In this document: positions 11,290-23,200 of the stretch, one piece after another
How positions within the stretch are numbered: position 1 is the first letter of the stretch
How the letters are laid out: every line of letters begins with the position of its first letter
Assembly: GCF_000003815.2 (NCBI RefSeq)
Contig: NC_049984.1
Span: 22,018,806 to 22,081,706, forward strand
Length of the DNA: 62,901 nt
Reading direction: 5' to 3'
DNA from: Branchiostoma floridae
Lineage: Eukaryota; Chordata; Leptocardii; Amphioxiformes; Branchiostomatidae
Notes under the pieces: model-generated
Told to the model about the DNA's origin: nothing
The model's database searches: none
Seen by the model: only the letters and a program-made list of their open reading frames with translations
Program-made: the position numbers and the translations under genes

Positions 11290-14130
11290 CTTGATTTAAG
11301 AATAAATGTGAAAAGCAAAGTTATAGGAAATGATGTATGACCTACATATGATACGTTGATGGTGTTATCCCCCTAATGGTATTTCAGGGATTCATTTCCA
11401 ATAATTTCGATGTATGAATTCATTATAGGCTCTTCTTGAACTGCATGTGCTAGGTACTGAAGATGTACTATTTTCCGGGAATCTATCATTATGATAACTG
11501 ATTAATCATGATGACTACTTACAAATTCATATCATCATACTTCATGCTAGTAACTTTTACCTGACATACATGTGACAGAAGTATAAAATACCGATAATGT
11601 ACAATTTTAGCCTTTTCCATGTCGAATTCGCTTATTTGCCCAACTGTAGTGTCATTGGTAGCTACGTATAATTTGCAAATGCCTATGTGTGGCTTCATCC
11701 AAGTTACAACATATCAATGCAGGAAACAATTGCTTGATGTCCTAATTGTTATTCCTCTACACTCAGTATTGAAATACAACATCAGCAAATTAAGAACAAT
11801 TACTGCTACTTTCTTGTATTGTCCTTAGCTATATAGAACTTCAGGATGAAATTAGAGTTCCACGACCTCATACCTTCGCCAATTGATTCTACCCTATACA
11901 ACTGCTGTATTAATTCTGTTTGTCATTAAAGACCAAGGTGGTACTATAAAATCACCCAATAAATTCGGCTAACGTAAACTACCGGGTTCAGTCTACAACA
12001 GGCTCTCACACAGTGAACATGGGTGCTGGAGCAGGGCTCATACGTACTCCGTAGAGTTCAAATAGTTACAGATAGAGTTTTAGTTTGTTTGCACATAAAA
12101 AGTAAATTTGTAAGCTTTCTCTAAACAGAAATCATGTGAAGTAATGACCACGGACATACTAAGCCCAGCCTGAAACTTTGTGGAAGGGAAACATTGGGGC
12201 ACTGAGATATTATATCCTTGTTGCTGGTGGTGACTGTACAAGTAATTCTACTCATTCACATTGCAAATACGGTGCTACGATTGCAAGTTCTATTGGTAGA
12301 CACACAAAATCCAACAGCTCATAACTACTTGAAAAGAAATACAAAGTTGAGAGGGACTAATCTTTACCAAAATAAATGATCTTATTCTATATAGATACAA
12401 TGAGGGTCACAGCTCTTATTTCAAAACAAGACACCAAATAGCTTCTGAAAGGCAAGATACTAAATAGCAATGATACTGACATTCAGTAACTCAGATAAAG
12501 GTAGAGAGCAAGATAGTGCAGGAAAGAGTGTAGATGTACTTCTAGACTGAATTCAAGGGCACAAGAAATCTGGCAACATTTTGAATTTTCAACAGTGGTC
12601 TGATATTTCTTCCTTCAAACTTAATGTTGTAGAAATATGGTATGGTGTCTTAAGCCTTGCAGCACGCTTATGTATCGTTTTGCTTTGTTTGACAGCATTT
12701 TATTGACAAGTAGTGGAGAAAATTTTTCAAACAGATCTGACAGTTATTATGCTAATAACTTTTAACGTTATGTCTGAATACCATCCCTTTGTTCCTCGCA
12801 GCCGACAATGGCTGGACTCCCCATTGCTTCTAATTAGTTTATGTGGTCTAGAGGGTCAATTCAGCTTTCAAACCTCCTGTCACAGTTCAGCCGGAAACAT
12901 CTATATAGTTTTATGGTTATTGCGAACCATGGGTCCAGATTTCTGGTCTTAAATAAGGTACTCATTTGCACAAACTATATTAGTTTATCATCTCCTTCCC
13001 AAACAACAGGCATACATAATCTATGTTAAGGATTAAGGCTTAATCGCATTTTCTGGTAATTTATGCAAAAAAGGACATAATTGATGTTCAACGATGTTAA
13101 CCTGTACATAACTCCCAAATGCAAAAAGTATGAAGTTCCTGTTAGTTACCACAATGGCATTAAAGCATTTCCTGATTAATCATGCAAATTAGGTCTTTAG
13201 TTTGCATAATGTATATCTATAAATATCCTTTTTTTTCTCATTTACAAATATCACATGTTGCAATGGTCCTATAATTGAACTGAGCATAATTAGAAAATTT
13301 TCTGATTGATTATGCAAATTAGATTAATCTATATGTAATTATATAAAGCATCAGGTCAGCTATCTACATACTAAAAATCCTGACAATCCATCAATCCCTC
13401 CTTGAGTTATTACCTTTCAAAGTCTGACACTAAACCTGCCCTGCAGTTCTAAATCAAGCGGCTATAGTGCCCAAATCTATACCACTTACTCTCGGTCCCA
13501 CGAGCCATCTACCATTTAAAAATCATGACCACAGCATGTCAAAAACTTGAGATATTGATCCCAGAAGTTCCGCAGTACCAAAATCTAATCGTTTCCAGTT
13601 GTTATCAAGATCAACCCACATACCAAATATCAATACAGTCCATCCAGGCGTTCTCCAGTTATGCCGGTGTTCTACACACATACATACATACATAGATAAA
13701 TACAAACATACTCACGCTACCCAAAATATAACATTCTTGGCGAATTCTTGGCGAAGGTAATCAATCTTACAGTTCCAAGCAACAACACTAGGGGATCCAA
13801 ACCAACATTACTCACCCTTTCAATCACTTAAGAATCGTTGCCATAGCAGAACTTTAAATTGAGATCAGGGCTCAAGTGGAACTCACGTCACAGTACAATA
13901 GAGTCACAAGCAGGTACAGTAGAGAACTTCCTTTACACCTATTCACATACCATAGCAATGAGCAAAAAGCTTCTTTAGAAAAGTCACTAGTTGAATCATT
14001 ACTTTCATATAAATTTTGGATAGATCCCAGGAACTGAATTACACAAAAAAACTAAAACCACGCCTGCCGTTAACTTTCCTGTCTCCATGGTAGGAATCCT
14101 CTTCACTTTACTACATTGTGTACCTAGCTG
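11290..14130. other. Intergenic DNA upstream of copy A
   Basis: No coding exon could be supported. It includes a probable non-autonomous element bounded by TACCTTCGCCAA-like inverted ends (about 11872 and 13762) with ATGCAAATTAG words, a CATA/TACA microsatellite near 13675, and a stretch typical of dispersed lancelet-type repeats. Unit B carries the same DNA at about 36738-39580. The promoter of copy A should lie near the right side of exon 1, but I see no TATA box I would defend. Confidence 0.5.
11872..13762. mobile_element. Possible non-autonomous DNA transposon
   Basis: The left end reads ATACCTTCGCCAATTG and the right end, reverse-complemented, TTACCTTCGCCAAGAATTCG. There is no coding capacity. 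It is shared with unit B (about 37320-39210), so an empty site is not available to prove the boundaries. Confidence 0.35.
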
Positions 14131-14285
14131 ACAGTGGCACACACACCGCACGCCTCAGAGCGCATTGTGGACTACATCTACCGAAAGCCCAAACTCAACA
14201 CGGAGAGCAAGCATTACCGTGTTCGGAAATCCTCTTTCATCTCGCTTGAAATCAGCCAGAACACCCACAACGTTAGAACAACGGG

Positions 14286-14342
14286 ACGATCTAGACTTCC
14301 TGACCTACTTAATAATTAAGTAGGTCAGGAAGTCTAGATCGT
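14286..14342. repeat. 57-bp perfect palindrome (unit A)
   Basis: Two 28-nt arms that are exact reverse complements around a single A at 14314 (arm starts ACGATCTAGACTTCC). It is preserved exactly at 39734-39790 in unit B. It adjoins the left end of a non-LTR retrotransposon fragment. Confidence 0.9.
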
Positions 14343-15893
14343 TAGAAGTTAATTGATATTTGTTTGGAAAATTTCAGTTTAGTTAATCCACGTTTTCAAC
14401 ATGCTACTATATGTACAGAATTGTCAGGAATTGACAGGAATTGTCTATTACCGCCTGCTTGTAAGGAAACTTTTGTAACTTATATATAGTGACTTGGTAT
14501 GTGAACTGAAGGCGGGAGACTTTGATGCACCTCTGTTAAATACATCTAGCGTATCAAGTCTATTGTATGCAGACGACCTCGTTTTACTATCAACTAGCCA
14601 AAATGGCCTTCAAAATGCAATAAATACTCTAGGTCGCTACTGCAACAAATGGAAATTATCAGTGAACCTAACTAAGACAAAAATAATAATGGATTCTGTT
14701 AATTGTATTTAACAAAAAGGGGCATATGTTTCCAAATCTCAAATTCCATTTACTCAACAAAGACATAGAAATAGTTTCCTCCAACTGTTATTCAGGAGTG
14801 GTGTTTACAGCTGGGCGCAATTTCACCACAGCAATGAAAGCACAGGGCTTGGTTCAGCATCAAAACAACCCTGGGTGACTGCAATCCTTCAGTGTCCGTG
14901 TATTGTAAACTATTTGATGCCTGCGTAGTCCCAATATTAACTTACGGTGCGGAGGTATGGGGCAAGAAGGGGTTAAACGACAAGTCTCCCATTGAACAAC
15001 TTCATCTTAAGTTTTGCAAATCAATAATAGGCGTAAGAAAAAAATGCGAGTAACCTTGCAACAAGGGCAGAACTTGGAAGGTACCCTCTGTGGATCGAAG
15101 TGTATACAAGATTGTATTCGTATTACAAAAGATTAGTTAAAGAAGTACCAACAAGTAGCCTACAATTTGAAGCTCTCTGTGTACAACAGGACCTACATAA
15201 ACGTAACATACCGTGCTGGCTATCCAATGTTAGTAAAATCCTGGAGGAGTCAGGTTTTGCCTACCTATTGCTTAACAGTGATCGCAACACATCATTCGCT
15301 CAGGCCGAAGTAAAACAAAGACTAAAAGACAACATTGTTCAAAACTTCTACTCAGATCTTAACTTAACTTAACTTAATAAGAACTTACAGAAAATTTAAG
15401 CACTCGTATGAAAGAGAAAAATACCCGGATATAGCTATCGCCGAGCAATGACCAAACTAAGGATCAGCGATCACCCACTGGAAATTGAAGCTGGTAGATA
15501 TAACCAAACTCCTCCTGATGATAGACTATGTATATTTTGGAATAGGGGTCTCATGTATGTAGAAAACGAAGTACACTTTGTCATTGAGTGTTCACTGTAC
15601 AAAGATCTGCGAAACGCACTCGTTATTGCTACACAAGTGGATAAAAATATACGCACCTAACGAAGGAAGATCTGTTCAAATACCTTATGTCATCATCTAA
15701 CTACGGTATACTGGAAAAACTCTGTAAGTTTGTCTACACATGCTTTCGGAAGAGAGAAGAAGCACGTACTCTTTAGCATATGTATAGTTTTCCGTTTACT
15801 CCCTTTAATTTGGCTGTGTACCAATCTGACTGCATTTAGACCCAATGGGGCATGAATATGCAATAAACTTCATTGTCATTGTCATTGTCATTA
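14343..15893 (+). mobile_element. Degenerate non-LTR retrotransposon 3' portion (unit A)
   Basis: The plus strand encodes a reverse transcriptase fragment with the catalytic YADD box (SSLLYADDLVLLSTSQNGLQ at about 14548-14607). Past frameshifts and stops come the CR1/L2-type C-terminal region (LTYGAEVWG, RLYSYYKRLVKE) and the terminal LRISDHPLEIEAGRYN block. The end is AATAAACTTC plus a (ATTGTC)n tail of about four units. No intact frame remains. Unit B has the same insertion, slightly better preserved. Confidence 0.75.
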
Positions 15894-17294
15894 TATTTAT
15901 ACAGTGTTTGCAAAACGGACGTTTGGCTAATATACACAGTCAAACCGGAGAGCTCCATGCGCATCCGTTCTACCCTTGATACGGCGTTGTGCCAGTTAAA
16001 TGTTAAAGAAGTGTGCTATGACACTGTTTAGCTAATGGGATGGATCAAGGTGAGCCGTAAAAAAAGACAATCACAAATAAATGGACCAATAATTTGCAAA
16101 TGCCACAGCGTTTGCTATCATATCATTTTACAATGCACAGAATATATCGGTGTTGATATGAAAAAAAAACTTGAAGATGTGGAAATGTATAAACATTATG
16201 CAGGTCTGAGGTCTTGCTGCACCACAGGCTGTTGTTTCCATCAATGTAACGTGGTCAGATGGTGACGCGGTAAACCCTCCGAGAATAATACGTTCTTTGG
16301 TGACCTGTGAATAGACTGTTTTGCAGTACTAACTTTGTTGTACGTCGGAATTCCACGCTGGTCACACTTAAAATTAGGTCAAGAGATCAGCGCTTTTTTC
16401 TTCAACAGTACCCCCACCTGCAAAATGTTGTCAGCTTATCAAAAGAACTCTCCCCAACACCGCCGCCAAACAAAGTCCTTCACCCCACCCAGGTGTAAAC
16501 ATTGGTACAAACATGAATAAATTGCTATGGAGTGGTCACACGATTCAGGATGGGTTCATAACAAAGGGGTTGCATTACAAGCATAAAAGCACGCCAGCAG
16601 ACGAGGGCGGCGTTTAAAAACGTATGAAGTGCGAGGAAAGACTGTTTGAACTTGATAATGAGACTACGCTCAGGAACAGTGCAAACACTTCTGGCTGGTA
16701 ATGTTACACCTTGCTTTTAGCCTTCTGGCAATGTTGTCGAAACGGTCTAGATCCCATACATAAATAAAGCCAACGAGAAAACGTTCCCTTGTTCATTTCT
16801 GTAGTAGTAGTACTTGTTATCTAAAAGTAAAAAAAAAAGGATAAGTTGAAAAAGAAGAATATATTTTGGAGGATTCATTTTCATAGTAATCCTTGTGCTG
16901 GACCGAAAAAGATCCTGACTTTCAATGCTTCCTATTTAAGCATGATTTATTATAATCATCAGCAAAATTGACATATTCTACGGTAAACTCGGCTTAATGT
17001 CTTGGCCAATGATAAACCATCATAATCACCATCGGCAATCTTCGGGTTTGTAAAATGTAAAACATACCCACAAACAAACATACTGTGAGCGGTAATCGCT
17101 CGTGTTCGAGCATTTAAATTTCGTGTCAGAAAAGCTTCAGTTATCATTAAACGAAAGAAAAGTCTGAATAAGTAATCATGACTGATATATCATAATACAA
17201 TCAACATTCTAGCAGTTGATCGGATTAACCATTTTGGTTGGCAAGACCACCTTTTGGAATAATATGTGATGTAATTATAAGAAAGAAGAATACA
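15894..17294. other. Intergenic DNA, no gene recognised
   Basis: AT-rich, shared with unit B (41315-42770) apart from small indels, including about 60 bp present only in B near 42305. I see no splice-consistent coding sequence and no repeat family I can name. Confidence 0.4.
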
Positions 17295-17650
17295 ACAATA
17301 GCAAGACTCGACTATGCTGACATTATTAGTCTGTGATCGCATTACCGTATCTGATCAAATGATTCTGGAATCTGTCCAGTATCAAACCACCAGGATAATC
17401 GTTGTCCACTTCGGACTACTTATCCTTCGTACGAAAGTCGCTACGCCGAGAACTATGATCTCTACCGTCACTACAGTACGGAAGCGATTTCCACACTTCT
17501 GTAACCATGTACAAACTGTTGAATGGACGCTGCCCTCTACACCTGCAAAGTTTACTCTTTAAGCACGGCCGCCGGCCATCGAATACCGCCACCCCCGAAG
17601 GAAAGGTGAACATTTGACTACCCTTGCATGCAAGACTACCCCTGCTATGC
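17295..17650 (+). mobile_element. Relic of a non-LTR reverse transcriptase C-terminus (unit A)
   Basis: Reading across several frameshifts gives a typical CR1-like end: LDYAD, LESVQYQTTRII, then TMYKLLNGRCPLHLQSLL and RRPSNTATPEG. All parts are in order on the plus strand but in different frames, so it is long dead. Unit B has the same relic at about 42770-43110. Confidence 0.6.
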
Positions 17651-17969
17651 ATTGCTTGCATAACATAATACGTAAAAAGTCTAGTACGGGAAAATAAACT
17701 CCATTATCTGCAAACGCACATTGTCTATTCTATCTTGTGTAGTTACCATGGCTAGCAACTGATTATGTAGGTCTGGTTGTATTTCGTTTGATACAGCCGA
17801 ATAAACCACAGAATATTATCATGACTCAATGAAAGTAGAATTCATCAAAAAAGTGAAAGTTTAGCTCACTGAAGAGCTAATCGTCGACTTGTCACACACA
17901 AAAAAAAGAGGTACCATTGAACAGTATTCACATGTTCTTTGTACCGGGGAAGTGCCCACTGCTCTTAGT

Positions 17970-18119
17970 AGTATGATAAACAGTGGACCACGGTTTTAAC
18001 GCCCCGTCCTAAGGACTGGAACACTTTCCATTAGCGTGTAAATCGGGTGAAGCGACACAGCCGGGATTCGAACCCCTCGACCTTTTTGGTAAGGAGGCAA
18101 GGCAACGCACTAGAAACAT
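17970..18119 (-). mobile_element. tRNA-derived SINE relic (unit A)
   Basis: On the minus strand an A-box-like TAGTGCGTTGCCTTGCC is followed by the B-box GGGGTTCGAATCCCGG, then the tail GCTGTGTCGCTTCACCCG and GGACGGGGCG. There is no cloverleaf acceptor stem, so it is a SINE and not a tRNA gene. Confidence 0.6.
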
Positions 18120-18598
18120 TAAAGATATGGTAAAAATTTTGATAGCCTTTTCTTACCTTAAAGAACGAATCTGTTTGTCCGCCAGACTTCAGACTCCGTT
18201 GTTTGTGTGACCACCCTCTGGGCCCTAAGGCGGCAAGTGCAAATCGTCATCACCGGAAGCACTGTGTTACGTAATCCGGAAATACGTCAAGGTGAAAGTA
18301 TTCCCCGAGATGACAGTACACGTGTGGACAAGGAAACGAAGAATTCAACTGACTTGAACTTTTGAGTATCTTAAGGTTTTCCGATATTCTTTTGAGATTT
18401 GATTTTTCGTGTGATGCAATTGGGAATGTGAAAGGGTCGATTTTGTTCTTTCATAGTATTTAGCATGTCTTTAGAAAACATTATTGAAATGCCTGTAGAA
18501 ACTACCTTGAACCACACCCATGTAGTGAGAGATAACGATACAAAGGGTTACCTTTTGTTTCCAGTAGGAGTTCTTTAACTCAGTAAATACATTCATTT

Positions 18599-18783
18599 AT
18601 GACGTCACGTAACTTTGCACAACTTCGGACAACTTCGCACACTTGCAACCCTACCCTAATAAAATATTTGACGTCATCTTTGACTCCTGATACAGCCTCA
18701 AAGCCAGTAGGAAACTGTTGTAACTTCGTACAACTTCGTACACCCTAACTTCGTGCACTTCACCCTGATACTGGACATAGCTC
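18599..18783. mobile_element. Remnant right arm of a fold-back element (unit A)
   Basis: This matches the right end of the element at 44080-45281 in unit B (GCACAACTTCGGACAACTTC words, end CTGATACTGGACAT). The left arm and most internal repeats are missing here: sequence jumps from ACATTCATTT directly to ATGACGTCACG. Confidence 0.6.
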
Positions 18784-18917
18784 CATTTGCACAGCAACGT
18801 TGAATACCTTGGACCCACAAAGTGACCCAAAGTCTTTGAATACATCAACCCACCGCATATGACACTTGTTATGGAAGGCTGGTAGTACTGTCAGCGTCTA
18901 AACAGCAATGGCACCGG

Positions 18918-20141
18918 TGTGACAGCGTTCTCGCCCCCCCCCCCCCCGTGATCTCGCCCCCCCGGGGGCGAAATCACTAGCGATCTCGCCCCCCCCCGGG
19001 GCGAAATCACTAGCGATCTCGCCCTCCCCGGTTAGTGATCTCGCCCCCCTACCTCGCCCCCCTTTAGCGATTTCGCCCCCCCCAAAAAAAAACGGGTTTA
19101 CATGATATTTTAGAAGTTGATTGGTATAAATCACACAATGCAGTTTCAGAATGATATAAGTACACGAGTTTGATACATAAATCCATCCATAGTATTAATA
19201 TTAACGTAAGTACATGGCAATAAGATAGTTGAACTTGTTTCAGACAAGGAGAGTTGGGTCCCTTGTATTCCCTTTATTGCATGTACCTGAGTCTCGACAT
19301 GAGATATATTTCATTGTATTCACCTGTCCTCAAGCAACCTATATATCTCCAATATGAAGCCTCTATTATGAATTGACCGCAAAATAACTATGTCATGTCT
19401 TTATTGATTATGCAAATAAGGTATTCATTAGAATAATGCACATTTTGGTGTATGCACCTGGCCAAGGGGTATCTTCACCTTCAATATGACTGTTTTTTCT
19501 AGTATCTAGAAACTGGTACGTTATATGCACCTACCCTATGGATATCTTCACCTCCAATATGACTGTTTTTCTAGTATTTAGGAACTGGTGTTTTACCCGT
19601 GTTTCTTAAAACTGGTACTTACCCAGTTTTTTGTAGCATTTAGCAACAGGTATATAAACTTGTGCGTAGATAGTGTTTATAATGAGAAACTATTATTCAA
19701 TTCTGTTTTTTTTAGTGCTTTGGAAATGTTTTCTGCACAAGAAAGAAAATACTGTGACAAATTGAAAACATATAGCTGACGTATTCCGTGCCATAGACGG
19801 TGTTGATTTATACGTTCACAATAGCATTGTTTTCTATGCCACCTCTGCCATGTCAGCTGCAAAAAAAATGTCCTTCCAGTGTAGTGTTTGCACCGAACAA
19901 GGTATGACATCTTACGGTAATAAGGTGCCATATAGGTACCGGGTAACACACCAACTCCCAGGGGCAGTATAGTACCAGGTAGCGCACCTAATATGTAGTA
20001 ACCAGCTGCTCTTAAGACCCCTCCGAGGAATACTAGTAATGTTATGGGGGGGGGGGCGAAAACGCTAAAGGGGGGCGAAAACGCTAGTGATCTCGCCCCC
20101 CGGGGGGGCGACATCGCTGGGGGGGCGACATCATTGTCACA
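18918..20141. mobile_element. Non-autonomous TIR element with G/C-run ends, unit A only
   Basis: The 1,224-bp insertion is absent from unit B, where the empty site reads GGCACCGGCTTGG (near 45416). The ends are imperfect inverted repeats (TGTGACAGCGTTCTCGCC versus TGTGACAATGATGTCGCC), flanked by CCGG on both sides as a likely target duplication. Both ends carry repeated TAGCGATTTCGCCCCCC palindromic words and C or G runs up to 14. No transposase is visible. Confidence 0.75.
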
Positions 20142-20269
20142 CCGGCTTGGCAAAGTGGGGCCGTTTCGGTGGTATCGTGTTGTAAAAAGCACCAAAAGGT
20201 TTGAAACAGACGAAGGCATTCATGCAATACTGTGTAAACAAGAGACCTTACTCAATGAGCCGCTGATAT

Positions 20270-23200
20270 GCACCGTATGGGGTCGCTTTTCGGTTACCGA
20301 CGGGTTCTCTTAGCGGTTATTCCAGGCGAAACTTCATTCGCTTTCCAGCCATGTAGAAAAAAAACTAAGTAATTTTTAGTACTCAAATTTCTTTCCGTCA
20401 ACTCGTTACGGGTTTTACTATGGCATTCAAATGATCAAAGTAACGCACACTTTGTTTAAGATTCTGGAAGTTCCACCGTATGGGGTCGCCTTTTGGTTAC
20501 CGAAGGGTTCGCTTAGCGGTTATTCCAGGCGAAACTTCATTCGCTTTCCAGCCATGTAGAAAAAAAAAAGAAGTAATTTATAGTACTCTAATTGCTTTCT
20601 GTCAACTCGTTACGGGTTTTACTATGGGATTCAAGTGATGAAAGTAACGCACACTTTGTTGATGATTCTGGAAGTTCGATCGTGTGGGGTCGCTTTTTCG
20701 GTTACCGAAGGGTTCGCTTAGTGGTTACCGTAGGTGAAACTTCATCGCTTTCAAGCCCTGTAGAAAAGTTAGGAAGTAAATTTAGTACTCAAATTACTTT
20801 TTGTCTTCTCGTTACGGGTTTTACTATGGAATTCAAGTGATGAAAGTAACGCACACTTTGTTGAAGATTCTGCAAGTTCCACGGTATGGGGTCGCCTTTC
20901 GGTTACAGAAGGGTTCGCTTAGCCGTTATTCCAGGCGAAATTTCATTCGCTTTCAAGTCATGTAGAAAAAAACTAAGTAATTTTTAGTACTCAAATTGCT
21001 TTTTGTCATATCGTTACGGGTTTTACTATGGATTCAAGTGATGAAAGTAACGCACACTTTGTTTCATATTCTGGAAGTTCCACCGTATGGGGTCGCCTTT
21101 TGGTTACCGAAGGGTTCGCTTAGCGGTTATTCCAGGCGAAACTTAATTCACTTTCAAGCCATGTAGAAAAAAAACTAAGTAATTTTTAGTACTCAAATTG
21201 CTTTCTGTCAATTCGTTACGGGTTTTACTATGGCATTCAAATGATCAAAGTAACGCACACTTTGTTTAACATTCTGGAAGTTCCACCGTATGGGGTCGCC
21301 TTTTGGTTACCGAAGGGTTCGCTTAGCGGTTATTCCAGGCGAAACTTCATTCGCTTTCAAGCCATGTAGAAAAAAAAACTAAGTAATTTTTAGTACTCAA
21401 ATTGCTTTCTGTCAACTCGTTACGGGTTTTAATATCGCATTCAAGTGATCAAAGTAACGCACATTTTGTTGATGATTCTGGAAGTTCGATCGTGTGGGGT
21501 CGCTTTTTCGGTAACGGAAGGGTTCGCTTAGCGGTTACCGTAGGTGAAACTTCATTCGCCGCCAAGCCCTGTAGAAAAGTTAGGAAGTAATTTTTAGTAC
21601 TCAAATTACTTTTTGTCTTCTCGTTACGTATTTTACTATGGACTTCAAGTGATGAAAGTAACGCACACTTTGTTGAAGATTCTGGAAGTTCCACCGTATG
21701 GGGTCGCTTTTCGGTTACCGAAGGGTTCGCTTAGTGACTCACCTCACCTCACCTAGTCCCATCCTCATCAGGAGGGTCGGGGACTATGGTAGCCTCCAGC
21801 ACAAGTCTTCGCCATTCCTCCCTGTTCTTGGCCGTCTGGGTGCATACCGCCAGGGAGCAGCCTGTCCAGTCCCTTACGTCATCACACCATCTCCTCCGTG
21901 GTCTCCCCCTGCTTCTGGTACCGTTGATCTTTCCCTGCAGTATGTGGGTGGATATGTTCTGTGCCCTAGTGACGTGGCCAAAGTACTGTAACTTCCTCCT
22001 TTTCACCAGGTTCAGGAGTGTTCGTGTTATTCCCAGTTCTGCTAGCACTGAGTCGTTGGTGCGGTGTTCAGTCCAGCTGACCCTGAGCAGTTTCCTGTAG
22101 CACTTCATTTCAAAGGCTTGGATCTTCTGGGTGTCTTTGGCGTGGAGTGTCCAAGCTTCACAGCCATAGGTCACTACTGGCCAGACCAGTGCCTTCAGTA
22201 CCCTCAGCTTGGTGGACTTCCTTAAGGCTCTGTCCTTCCAGATGGACTCCAGAGAACCAAGGGCTGTCCGCGCTGCTCCCAAGCGTGCCTGGATCTCTCG
22301 GCTACTTCCTCCTGATCCATCAATAATGGCACCCAAATGGCACCCAGGCTTAGTGACTATTCCAGGCGAAACTTCATTCACTTTCAAGCCATGTAGAAAA
22401 AAAAAAAATAAGTAATTTTTAGTACTCAAATTGCTTTCTGTCAACTCGTTACGGGTTTTTCTATGGGATTCAAGTGATGAAAGTAACGCACACTTTGTTG
22501 AAGATTCTGGAAGTTCCACCGTATGGGGTCGCTTTTCGGTTACCGAAGGGTTTGCTTAGCGGTTATTCCAGGCGAAACTTCATTCGCTTATAAGCCATGT
22601 AGAAAAAAAAAAAAAAAACTAAGTAATTTTAGTACTCAAATTGCTTTCCGTCAACTCGTTACGGGTTTTACTATGGGATTCAAGTGATAAAAGTAACGCA
22701 GACTTTGTTTAAGATTCTGGAAGTTCCATCGTATGGGGTCGCTTTTCGGTTACCGAAGGGTTCGCTTAGCGGCTATTCCAGGCGAAACTTCATTCACTTA
22801 CAAGCCATATAGAAAAAAAAAAAACTAAGTAATTTTTAGTACTCAAATTGCTTTCTGTCAACTCGTTACGGGTTTTACTATCGACTTCAAGTGATGAAAG
22901 TAACGCACACTTTGTTGAAGATTCTGCAAGTTCCACCGTATGGGGTCGCTTTTCGGTTACCGAAGGGTTCGCTTAGCGGCTATTCCAGGCGAAACTTCAT
23001 TCGCTTTCCAGCCATGTAGAAAAAAAAAAGAAGTAATTTATAGTACTCTAATTGCTTTCTGTCAACTCGCTACGGGTTTTACTATGGGATTCAAGTGATG
23101 AAAGTAACGCACACTTTGTTGAAGATTCTGGAAGTTCGATCGTGTGGGGTCGCTTTTTCGGTTACCGAAGGGTTCGCTTAGCGGTTACCGTAGTTGAAAC

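Noticed and set aside
14134-14319. 61-codon plus-strand frame identical in units A and B
   Set aside because: Identity is expected from the recent duplication; the frame runs into the palindrome and has no recognisable domain or splice sites.
18064-18074. Possible tRNA gene (GGTTCGAATCC on the minus strand)
   Set aside because: Only A- and B-box-like words are present, with no paired acceptor or anticodon stems; it is embedded in a SINE body.
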